This document shows positions 17,407 to 23,587 of a DNA stretch of 23,587 bases, piece by piece; within the stretch, counting starts at the first letter, position 1; every line of letters begins with the position of its first letter. A program made the position numbers and the translations under genes. The stretch covers positions 1 to 23,587 of the forward strand of contig JALZVZ010000252.1 of NCBI GenBank assembly GCA_023299945.1. The letters run 5' to 3'. The notes under the pieces are model-generated. The model saw only the letters and a program-made list of their open reading frames with translations. It did not search any database and was not told the origin of the DNA. Origin of the DNA: Altererythrobacter sp. (lineage in GTDB: Bacteria; Pseudomonadota; Alphaproteobacteria; Sphingomonadales; Sphingomonadaceae).

Positions 17407-18150
17407 ATGATTCAAAAACTCACTGCACGTGTGTTTGGCGCAGCTGCCATGCTGGCCGCTGGCGCAGCTTTATCCATTTCCGCGCCCATTTCAGCCAAAG
17501 TCACCAAGGCCGATGATAAGGGCTTTGTCACACGTGACACTGCCGTGGTGGAGGCTGAACCGAAAGCGGTTTGGCTTGCGCTGATCTCTCCGTCTAAATG
17601 GTGGAATAAGGCGCACACATGGTCTGGCGATGCGGCGAATTTGACCTTGCGCCCGCAGGCTGGCGGATGCTTTTGTGAGCGTATCCCAGAAGATCCGGAT
17701 TCCGATGAAGTGACGCTTGAGGGCAGCGTTGAGCATTTGCGTGTCATTCAGGCTTTTCCTGAAAAAGTGCTGCGGATGCGCGGCGGGCTTGGGCCGTTGC
17801 AAAGCGAGCCGGCCACCGGCGTGCTCACGATTGCGATCGGCGCTAATGAAGATGGCGAGGGCACGCGGATCGTGTGGGAATATGTTGTGGGCGGTACCAT
17901 GCGCTACAAAGTGCCGGTGATTGCCAAGGTAGTTGACGGTGTGATGACGCAGCAATTGGACGCATTGGCAGCAATGCTGGGCCGAATTGATAAGCGGGTT
18001 GCTGATGATGCTCCCGCTGTGGACACGCAAGAAGAGGTGGCAGGCCCGGACGAAGATGCCCCTTCCACCGGCGAGGAAACAAAAGAGGATGCCAGTAAAG
18101 ACCGCATGGCTGAATTGACTGAGGCGGTTGAAGCTTTGGACGAAGAATAA
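17407..18150 (+). CDS. Exported SRPBCC-fold (START/Bet v1-like) protein
   Basis: ATG 17407 gives 247 residues. It begins with a signal peptide (hydrophobic core about residues 9-28, likely cleavage after SISAPISA near 30) and so is probably exported to the periplasm. Next comes a domain (about 38-195) with the SRPBCC pattern: VVEAEPKAVWLALISPSKWWNKAHTW, LRPQAGG, FPEKVLRMRGGLGP, and a C-terminal amphipathic helix. It ends in an acidic, Glu/Asp-rich tail (about 200-247). An alternative ATG at 17386 adds seven residues; ATG 17407 is preferred because GGGGAGGG lies upstream and the signal peptide starts cleanly. The ligand is unknown. It stands 78 nt after adk. Confidence 0.7.
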   Translation: MIQKLTARVFGAAAMLAAGAALSISAPISAKVTKADDKGFVTRDTAVVEAEPKAVWLALISPSKWWNKAHTWSGDAANLTLRPQAGGCFCERIPEDPDSDEVTLEGSVEHLRVIQAFPEKVLRMRGGLGPLQSEPATGVLTIAIGANEDGEGTRIVWEYVVGGTMRYKVPVIAKVVDGVMTQQLDALAAMLGRIDKRVADDAPAVDTQEEVAGPDEDAPSTGEETKEDASKDRMAELTEAVEALDEE

Positions 18151-18228
18151 ACACGCAAGAAACTAGCCCAGATGCACCGCAATAAGGCGCGCTGGGGATA
18201 CGGGACGCATAAGTATCATAGAATGCCT

Positions 18229-18244
18229 CACCCATGGTGGGGTG
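18229..18244 (+). promoter_or_regulatory. Small inverted repeat in the gdhA leader
   Basis: CACCC (18229-18233) is complementary to GGGTG (18240-18244) around a six-base loop, about 20 bases before the gdhA ATG. A TATCAT box at 18214-18219 could be a -10, but I find no good -35. The repeat is short and may be chance. Confidence 0.2.
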
Positions 18245-18265
18245 CAAGCATCAGGAGAAGATACA

Positions 18266-19618
18266 ATGGCAGTTTCCGATCACGTCGATCTCGCGACCTT
18301 CATGGCAGGGGTGAAAAAGCGCAACCCCGGCCAGACTGAATTCATTCAGGCAGTGCAAGAGGTTGCTCAAGATATTTACGGCTTTATCGACGATAAAGAA
18401 GAATATCACGCAGCCCAAATTCTGCGCCGTATGGCAGAGCCAGACAGGGTCATTTCCTTCCGCGTTTGCTGGGAAGATGACAATCACAATATCCGTGTTC
18501 AGCGCGGCTATCGGATCCAAAACAACAATGCGATTGGCCCGTATAAGGGCGGCATTCGTTTCCACCCATCTGTCACCGAAAGCGTGCTGAAATTCCTCGC
18601 TTTTGAGCAAACGTTTAAAAACTCGCTCACCGGTCTGCCAATGGGCGGGGGCAAGGGCGGGGCAAACTTCAACCCGCGCGGCAAATCCGACAGCGAAGTC
18701 ATGCGTTTCTGCCAAAGCTTCATGACAGAGCTTTACCGCCACATTGGCCCTGACACTGATGTGCCAGCAGGCGATATTGGCGTGGGCGGACGCGAAATTG
18801 GCTACATGTTTGGCCAGTACAAGCGCATCACCAACCGCTGGGAAGGTGTGCTGACCGGCAAGGGCCAAGAATATGGCGGCTCGCAAATGCGCCCCGAGGC
18901 AACCGGCTATGGCGCAGTGTATTTCATGCAGAACATGCTGAAACATGCAGGGCACGATGTTGAGGGCAAGACAGCCGTTATCTCTGGCTCCGGCAATGTT
19001 GCAACGCACGCGGCTGAGAAAATCACGCAATTGGGCGGCAAGGTTCTGACCCTGTCAGATAGCGGCGGCTTCATCCATGATCCTGACGGCATAAGCCAAG
19101 AAAAGATCGACTTTGTGAAGCAGCTCAAAACGGTCAAGCGCGGCCGGATCAGCGAATATTGCGATGAGTTCAAAGGGGCATCTTTCCATGAAGGCAAGCG
19201 CCCTTGGGATGTGACGTGTGATCTGGCTTTGCCTTGCGCAACTCAGAATGAGCTCAATGAGGCAGAAGCCGCGGCGCTGGTTAAGAACGGCGTTCAGGCT
19301 GTCTCAGAAGGTGCCAATATGCCTACGACGCTTGAGGGTGTGAAAGTCTTCCACGATGCGAAAATCCTCTACGGTCCGGGCAAGGCTGCCAATGCTGGCG
19401 GCGTGGCTGTGTCTGGTTTGGAAATGAGCCAAAACTCAGAGCGCATCAGCTGGAACCACGAACGCCTTGGTGAAATGCTGACCGAGCTGATGGAAGGCAT
19501 CCACGAAAAATGCGTCGAATATGGCGAGCATGACGGCCATGTCGATTATGTGAAAGGTGCAAATATCGCTGGCTTTAAAAAGGTCGCAGACGCGATGCTG
19601 GCCTTCGGCGTCGTTTAA
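18266..19618 (+). CDS. gdhA: NADP-specific glutamate dehydrogenase
   Basis: The enzyme makes glutamate from 2-oxoglutarate, ammonium and NADPH (EC 1.4.1.4) and is a route of nitrogen assimilation. ATG 18266 gives 450 residues, the size of the hexameric GdhA form. Motifs include GPYKGGIRFHPSV (91-103), PMGGGKGGANFNPRGKSDSE (125-144) with the catalytic Lys130, DTDVPAGDIGVGGREIGYM, and a Rossmann loop ISGSGNVA. AGGAG at 18253-18257 with an eight-base spacer supports the start; a GTG frame start at 18242 has no such support. It is followed by a convergent minus-strand gene. Location beside ribosomal genes is not usual. Confidence 0.95.
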   Translation: MAVSDHVDLATFMAGVKKRNPGQTEFIQAVQEVAQDIYGFIDDKEEYHAAQILRRMAEPDRVISFRVCWEDDNHNIRVQRGYRIQNNNAIGPYKGGIRFHPSVTESVLKFLAFEQTFKNSLTGLPMGGGKGGANFNPRGKSDSEVMRFCQSFMTELYRHIGPDTDVPAGDIGVGGREIGYMFGQYKRITNRWEGVLTGKGQEYGGSQMRPEATGYGAVYFMQNMLKHAGHDVEGKTAVISGSGNVATHAAEKITQLGGKVLTLSDSGGFIHDPDGISQEKIDFVKQLKTVKRGRISEYCDEFKGASFHEGKRPWDVTCDLALPCATQNELNEAEAAALVKNGVQAVSEGANMPTTLEGVKVFHDAKILYGPGKAANAGGVAVSGLEMSQNSERISWNHERLGEMLTELMEGIHEKCVEYGEHDGHVDYVKGANIAGFKKVADAMLAFGVV

Positions 19619-19638
19619 CCAACCGGCAACTGCAGAAA

Positions 19639-19671
19639 GGCTGCGCGTCTATTTAATACGGGCGCGCAGCC
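19639..19671 (+). terminator. Hairpin between convergent gdhA and lectin-like gene
   Basis: GGCTGCGCG (19639-19647) is perfectly complementary to CGCGCAGCC (19663-19671); nearby CTGC and GCAG may extend it. It starts 20 bases after the gdhA stop and contains the stop and last codons of the minus-strand gene. No T run follows on either strand. It may act as a two-way transcript end. Confidence 0.45.
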
Positions 19672-21115
19672 GCAGTTCAAAGCCGGGATCGCCGCTGCCG
19701 GTATCCCCGCGCATCGCGCCTGTGGGGATCACACGAATATGGGTGACCGCAGGGTCCGTGCCATCGCCGCTATCCGCCGGTACGTAGCTAAAGTCAGTTC
19801 CGTCTGTCGAGAAAGCAATGCAGTCGCCTGTGGTGGCCAGTGACACAAATGAGCAGGTCAGCGTTGTGGTTGGCGAGCCATCGGTGAATTGCACCGGCCC
19901 GCTGCCGGGCGCGCCAAAATCACTCACAACCAAAGCCAGCTCTGCCGGCAGGGCGTCTGTGACTTCGACAGTGTCGTAATTGGGCGGGGCATTTCCTTGG
20001 TTCGTCACATTAATTGTGTATTCGACCAATGCTCCAGGCAGCTCAAAATCGCCAAATGTTCCCGAGGTCGAAAATTTAACCTTCGATGTCGTTAAATCCG
20101 CAGCGAGATCGGCGTGAAAAGGCTGGCTAAAAGCAACAATACCGGCACGCTCTGCATCGCCTGCAGCGACACTGCGTTCTGTATCCTGATCCCGATCCTC
20201 ATCCACACGCAAGGTGATGGAATTGGAGCTGATCGCACAATAGCGCAGCCAGCCACCATCGGCATTTCGGCGCGATAACTTCTTGGCCACAACAACAGAT
20301 GTGCCCGTGCTGATACCTGTGGAATTGGCGAAGCAACCATCATCCCACCCAAGAATGTTAAAACCCGTTGTCGAAGCGCTCCAATCGATTGTTGTGCCGG
20401 CAGTATTGGGGAAATTTCCGCTGTTTCCTGATGGGAAAGCAACCCAGCCTATAACCTCTGTGCTGGGGAATGGGCCGCTGTCCGCTTGGCTGCGGTCGAT
20501 GGCAAGCTGAAACCCTGTCAACGACGGGTTCTGGGCGACCGAGGTGATGTGCGGCCGAGACGCGGCGTTGGCGACGTCGACTGTCTCACTATTGGTGGTT
20601 TGAAGGTGGTGCAAAATGGTGGGCGTATTGGGCAGTGATTTGCTGAAATCCACTGTGTCCCAGCCTGCAATACCGCCGGTAAAACCGGTGCCAAATTGCA
20701 CGGTGGAGGTTGAATGCAGGCCAGCTTCGATGATTTGCCCATCGGGCAAGACATGGCGGCCCGGTTCAACAGCGATGTAATGCACGGTCATGGCAAGGTG
20801 GCGGCCATCCCAATTGTCCGGCTCCACAATCAATTCATCAAAGCCAGTTGTGGTCACATTCTGAACTGTAACCGATGCGGAATTAGCGCCACTTTGGGCT
20901 GGCAGAACTATGACAATCGGCGGCGTGTCAAACGTCTGTTGAAATGAAACAAAGTCAGGCGTGCGGTTTGTTCCCAATGTATCGTGGGCCACGAATGTGC
21001 CCGCTTCTAGTCGGCCAGCGTGGGCAGCAGAAGGAAATAAGCAGGAGAAAGCGATCGCTATACATAGTAGCGAAGCGGCAATATTTCCGCGAAATAGGAA
21101 AGTCCTTCGTTTCAT
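19649..21115 (-). CDS. Secreted protein with tandem H-type-lectin-like repeats and DUF11-like end
   Basis: The 488-residue product begins MKRRTFLFRG, then a hydrophobic run and AHA, so cleavage near residue 33 is likely. Two alike units follow: about 39-132 (FVSFQQTFDTPPIVIVLPAQ, VTTTGFDELIVEP, VHYIAVEPG) and about 136-230 (VDFSKSLPNTPTILHHLQTT, LTGFQLAIDRS, VIGWVAFPSG). A middle segment (250-335) has paired Cys and the motif RVDEDRDQDTERS...AGIVAFSQPF, seen by memory in MSHA-type pilus-associated proteins. The end (340-488) resembles DUF11 (VEYTINVTNQGN, VTDALPAELAL). A surface or extracellular adhesin-like role is inferred. It is the only minus-strand gene here. The start has a poor ribosome-binding site. 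Confidence 0.65.
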   Translation of the reverse strand: MKRRTFLFRGNIAASLLCIAIAFSCLFPSAAHAGRLEAGTFVAHDTLGTNRTPDFVSFQQTFDTPPIVIVLPAQSGANSASVTVQNVTTTGFDELIVEPDNWDGRHLAMTVHYIAVEPGRHVLPDGQIIEAGLHSTSTVQFGTGFTGGIAGWDTVDFSKSLPNTPTILHHLQTTNSETVDVANAASRPHITSVAQNPSLTGFQLAIDRSQADSGPFPSTEVIGWVAFPSGNSGNFPNTAGTTIDWSASTTGFNILGWDDGCFANSTGISTGTSVVVAKKLSRRNADGGWLRYCAISSNSITLRVDEDRDQDTERSVAAGDAERAGIVAFSQPFHADLAADLTTSKVKFSTSGTFGDFELPGALVEYTINVTNQGNAPPNYDTVEVTDALPAELALVVSDFGAPGSGPVQFTDGSPTTTLTCSFVSLATTGDCIAFSTDGTDFSYVPADSGDGTDPAVTHIRVIPTGAMRGDTGSGDPGFELRLRARIK

Positions 21116-21152
21116 CGTAAATACTGTATATCGAAAAAATTAACGGGGACTT

Positions 21153-21170
21153 AGGGGTTTACCCCTTTTT
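21153..21170 (+). terminator. Weak terminator-like hairpin
   Basis: AGGGG (21153-21157) pairs with CCCCT (21162-21166) around TTTA, and T continues to 21170. The five-base stem is short. It lies upstream of the minus-strand gene and would stop + strand transcripts before the alpha operon. It may be a barrier that isolates the alpha operon leader from antisense read-through. Confidence 0.3.
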
Positions 21171-21189
21171 ACACAGGTTGCATTGGCGG

Positions 21190-21406
21190 TTGACGAGGGC
21201 GGCGAATCATCTTAAGCGCGAACTTCATTCGACAGTCTCGAACGGTCCGGCAGGCAGCAGCTATTCATAGATGTGCGCTTAACCGGATTTTTGCCGTTTT
21301 GGCCTCGGGGCATGTGCGAATGTTTTGGAAGCGTTGAGATAGAGATGAGGCCGTAGCGAAAACGCGCTGCATACCCTCAAAATCTCTGTGGAGCATGGAG
21401 AAGTAA
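21190..21406 (+). promoter_or_regulatory. Alpha operon upstream region and leader
   Basis: TTGACG at 21190-21195 is a fair -35, but no good -10 lies 16-18 bases on, so a promoter is only suspected. TTAAGCGC (21212-21219) is perfectly complementary to GCGCTTAA (21275-21282), enclosing TTCGA (21228-21232) with TCGAA (21238-21242). As the cassette separates adk from rpsM, a promoter for rpsM must lie here or read-through must cross an opposing gene. In E. coli the alpha operon leader is bound by S4; the S4 gene is not in this window. Confidence 0.4.
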
Positions 21407-21775
21407 GTGGCTCGTATTGCCGGGGTAAATATCCCTACAAATAAGCGCGTAATTATCGCGCTCACATATATTCACGGAATTGGCCGGACGACTGCGGTGA
21501 AAATTGCAGATCAGCTTGGCATTGATCACAGCCGCAGGGTCCAAGACCTGAGCGATGCTGAGGTTTTGTCGGTCCGCGAAGCGATTGATGCAGATCTCAC
21601 CGTTGAAGGTGATTTGCGTCGCCAGACAGCGATGAACATTAAGCGCCTGATGGACCTTCGGTCTTATCGCGGCCTTCGTCACCGTAATGGCCTGCCCGTT
21701 CGCGGTCAGCGCACGCACACCAATGCCCGCACCCGTAAGGGTAAGGCTAAGCCGATTGCTGGGAAGAAGAAGTAA
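21407..21775 (+). CDS. rpsM: 30S ribosomal protein S13
   Basis: S13 is in the 30S head, pairs with S19 and contacts L5 and tRNA. The 122 residues begin with GTG (21407) and read [21 protein letters not shown]; the later family parts [20 protein letters not shown] and the tail [17 protein letters not shown] are complete. GGAG at 21397-21400 lies six bases upstream. It is the only gene in this cluster for which I chose a non-ATG start. An ATG GAG AAG TAA sits immediately before the GTG. It is the first gene of the alpha operon, 80 nt before rpsK. Confidence 0.98.
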   Translation: MARIAGVNIPTNKRVIIALTYIHGIGRTTAVKIADQLGIDHSRRVQDLSDAEVLSVREAIDADLTVEGDLRRQTAMNIKRLMDLRSYRGLRHRNGLPVRGQRTHTNARTRKGKAKPIAGKKK

Positions 21776-21855
21776 TCACTTTGCTGGCTGGTCGAATGGC
21801 CGCCATTACAAGTGGTTTTCCCTGTCTTCTCTCGTATATTTAAGGAATACGTATA

Positions 21856-22245
21856 ATGGCACGCGAAGCAGGTCGGGTTAAAAAACGCGACAAGAAAAAT
21901 ATCTCAAGCGGCGTTGCGCACATCAACGCCAGCTTTAACAACACCATGATCACCATCACCGATGCGCAGGGCAACACCATTAGTTGGTCCAGCGCGGGTA
22001 CGATGGGTTTTAAAGGTAGCCGCAAGTCTACACCTTACGCAGCGCAGGTTGCAGCGGATGACGCTGGCAAGAAAGCTGCTGACCATGGTGTGCGCACGTT
22101 GGAAGTAGAAGTGAAGGGGCCAGGTTCGGGCCGCGAGAGTGCATTGCGCGGTCTTGCTGCTGTTGGCTTCACGATCACTTCGATCCGCGATGTGACTTCG
22201 ATCCCGCACAATGGGGTTCGTCCATCTAAACGTCGCCGCGTCTGA
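21856..22245 (+). CDS. rpsK: 30S ribosomal protein S11
   Basis: S11 lies on the platform of the 30S subunit near the mRNA exit. The 129-residue product starts [22 protein letters not shown] and has [20 protein letters not shown] near 23-42, and the C-terminal signature [15 protein letters not shown], whose Asn-Gly in HNG is the site of isoaspartate formation in E. coli. An AAGGA ribosome-binding site is nine bases before the ATG. The stop codon forms part of the inverted repeat at 22242-22301. Confidence 0.99.
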   Translation: MAREAGRVKKRDKKNISSGVAHINASFNNTMITITDAQGNTISWSSAGTMGFKGSRKSTPYAAQVAADDAGKKAADHGVRTLEVEVKGPGSGRESALRGLAAVGFTITSIRDVTSIPHNGVRPSKRRRV

Positions 22246-22341
22246 TCCGTAGCTTTATGGCGTCGGAGAAATTCGCCGCCAAATAAGTCCCACAGGATCA
22301 GCGCCGCGGTCAACTGGCCAAGCCGATCCTTCACTGCTGAT
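22242..22341 (+). promoter_or_regulatory. rpsK-rpoA leader with alternative pairings
   Basis: CTGATCC (22242-22248, overlapping the rpsK stop) is complementary to GGATCAG (22295-22301), around a GGCG/CGCC inner pair (22259-22262 and 22274-22277). The same 22295-22302 segment can instead pair with GATCC (22325-22329, via GGATC) or with GCTGAT (22336-22341, via ATCAGC). Only one can form at a time. The last lies about ten bases before the rpoA ribosome-binding site, so the choice of fold could govern rpoA translation. Confidence 0.4.
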
Positions 22342-22360
22342 ATAAATCCAGGGGAAATCC

Positions 22361-23416
22361 ATGTCCGTCAATATCAAGAACTGGCAGGAACTTAAGAAGC
22401 CCAACACTCTCGAGGTTAAAGAGGGCGGGGACAAGGGCCGCAAGGCAACATTTGTCGCTGAACCGCTTGAGCGTGGCTTTGGCTTGACACTTGGCAATGC
22501 GCTTCGCCGCGTGCTGCTGTCTTCGCTTCAAGGTGCTGCGATTACGTCGATCAAGATTGAGAACGTGTTGCACGAATTCTCATCACTGGCCGGCGTTCGC
22601 GAAGATGTCACCGACATCGTTTTGAACGTGAAGCAAATCGCTTTGAAAATGGAAGGCGAGGGCGTCAAGCGTCTGCAACTTTCCAAAACCGGTCCTGCCG
22701 AAGTGAAAGCGGGCGACATTGCTGTTACCGGCGACATTGAAGTGATGAACAAGGATCTCGTGATCTGTCACTTGGATGATGGCGCGACGCTCAACATGGA
22801 ACTGACCGCTGACGTTGGCAAAGGCTATGCGCCTGCGGTTCAGAACCGTCCGATTGATGCGCCGATTGGTCTTATTCCGGTCGACTCGCTATATTCTCCA
22901 GTGCGTCAGGTCAGCTATAAGGTTGACAATGCACGGGTTGGCCAAGAGCTCGATTATGACAAGCTCTCGCTCAGTATTGAGACAGATGGCACAATCACTC
23001 CAGAAGACGCCGTGGCCTATGCTGCGCGCATCCTTCAGGATCAGCTGACATTGTTCGTACACTTCGAAGACGGTGTGCCGCAGCCGCAATCAGCAATGAT
23101 TGGCCAAGCCGCGACCCCGCAAGAAGACGATGCAAACCAATTGAACCGTTACCTCCTCAAGAAGGTCGACGAATTGGAATTGTCGGTGCGTTCGGCAAAT
23201 TGTCTCAAGAACGACAACATCATCTATATCGGCGATCTGGTTCAAAAAACCGAAGCGGAAATGCTGCGCACGCCAAACTTTGGCCGCAAGTCCTTGAACG
23301 AAATCAAGGAAGTGCTCTCCAGCATGGGTCTCCGCCTCGGAATGGACATTCCGGGTTGGCCGCCTGAAAACATCGAAGAAATGGCTAAGAAGCTCGAGCA
23401 AGAACTTCTCGGTTAA
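22361..23416 (+). CDS. rpoA: DNA-directed RNA polymerase subunit alpha
   Basis: Alpha forms the dimer that nucleates RNA polymerase assembly, and its C-terminal domain binds UP elements and activators. The 351-residue protein has an N-terminal domain with [20 protein letters not shown] near 38-57 and a C-terminal domain with [20 protein letters not shown] near 272-291, then [22 protein letters not shown]. This is about 22 residues longer than in E. coli (329). AGGGGAAA upstream supports the ATG. It lies 115 nt after rpsK and 121 nt before rplQ; both gaps have inverted repeats. Confidence 0.99.
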   Translation: MSVNIKNWQELKKPNTLEVKEGGDKGRKATFVAEPLERGFGLTLGNALRRVLLSSLQGAAITSIKIENVLHEFSSLAGVREDVTDIVLNVKQIALKMEGEGVKRLQLSKTGPAEVKAGDIAVTGDIEVMNKDLVICHLDDGATLNMELTADVGKGYAPAVQNRPIDAPIGLIPVDSLYSPVRQVSYKVDNARVGQELDYDKLSLSIETDGTITPEDAVAYAARILQDQLTLFVHFEDGVPQPQSAMIGQAATPQEDDANQLNRYLLKKVDELELSVRSANCLKNDNIIYIGDLVQKTEAEMLRTPNFGRKSLNEIKEVLSSMGLRLGMDIPGWPPENIEEMAKKLEQELLG

Positions 23417-23426
23417 TCACGGTATC

Positions 23427-23462
23427 GGCGGCGCACCTCTCAGCACTTGAGAAAGCGCCGCC
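23427..23462 (+). terminator. rpoA-rplQ intergenic hairpin
   Basis: GGCGGCGC (23427-23434) is perfectly complementary to GCGCCGCC (23455-23462), and TCTCA (23438-23442) with TGAGA (23448-23452) pairs inside, for about 13 bp in total. There is no T run. It could be a processing or stability site in the alpha operon transcript, or a partial terminator after rpoA. Confidence 0.45.
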
Positions 23463-23537
23463 AGCACTGGGCTACCTCGTACGGGCCCCTTACGAACGCG
23501 CAGCCTTCAATTGGGCGCGCGCATAAAGGAATAAATT

Positions 23538-23587
23538 ATGCGTCACGGACTTTCACAGCGTAAACTCAGCCGTAAATCGGGCCACCG
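23538..23587 (+). CDS. rplQ: 50S ribosomal protein L17, N-terminus only (cut by window edge)
   Basis: ATG 23538 opens a frame with 16 complete codons before the window ends, reading MRHGLSQRKLSRKSGH. This matches the L17 N-terminus (MRH...R.L.R.SxHR) and the gene's fixed place after rpoA. AAAGGA at 23525-23530 lies seven bases upstream. L17 is a 50S protein near the tunnel exit. The rest lies beyond the window, so length and intactness cannot be judged. Confidence 0.95.
   Translation, partial: MRHGLSQRKLSRKSGH

Noticed and set aside
18251..19030. Minus-strand frame of 259 codons over gdhA
   Set aside because: Shadow of the well-supported gdhA; no start signal or family resemblance.
22257..22286. 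Nine-codon frame MASEKFAAK between rpsK and rpoA
   Set aside because: No ribosome-binding site upstream, and it lies inside an inverted repeat; treated as chance.

Overview
The window is a chromosomal translation-gene locus of an alphaproteobacterium, very probably a member of the Sphingomonadales (Erythrobacter/Sphingomonas-like). The basis is the residue-level look of the ribosomal proteins, long Ala/Pro/Gly-rich extensions on S5 and L3, a four-cysteine zinc-type adenylate kinase, and the fused str-S10-spc-alpha order without rpmJ. I judged taxonomy by eye only. All genes but one are on the + strand.

Layout. 1-522: the last ~38 codons of an unrecognised + strand gene, then non-coding DNA with hairpins and a TGnTATAAT promoter. 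523-4826: str operon (rpsL, rpsG, fusA, tuf), closed by a rho-independent terminator at 4864-4901. 4902-5192: promoter candidate and S10 leader with a large hairpin followed by a T-rich tract. 5193-10668: S10 operon (rpsJ, rplC, rplD, rplW, rplB, rpsS, rplV, rpsC, rplP, rpmC, rpsQ), with a 273-nt structured gap between rpsJ and rplC. 10732-17328: spc operon (rplN, rplX, rplE, rpsN, rpsH, rplF, rplR, rpsE, rpmD, rplO, secY, adk). 17407-21115: a cassette unrelated to ribosomes (exported SRPBCC-fold protein, GdhA glutamate dehydrogenase, and a minus-strand secreted lectin-like/DUF11 protein). 21407 to the end: alpha operon (rpsM, rpsK, rpoA, rplQ, the last cut by the window edge).

The genes form one growth-rate-linked set: parts of both ribosomal subunits, the elongation factors, the SecY translocon channel, adenylate kinase and the RNA polymerase alpha subunit. 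Within each operon spacing is tight (overlaps of 1-8 nt to gaps of about 60 nt), which fits translational coupling.

The most interesting material is non-coding. Almost every gap longer than about 60 nt holds a clear inverted repeat. The S10 leader looks like a transcription attenuator. The rpsJ-rplC gap and the rpsK-rpoA gap contain segments that can pair in mutually exclusive ways. These are candidate autoregulatory leaders; none is proven here. Other points are Arg88 in S12, Asn150 in L3 at the usual methyl-Gln position, and the ~4-kb cassette splitting adk from rpsM.
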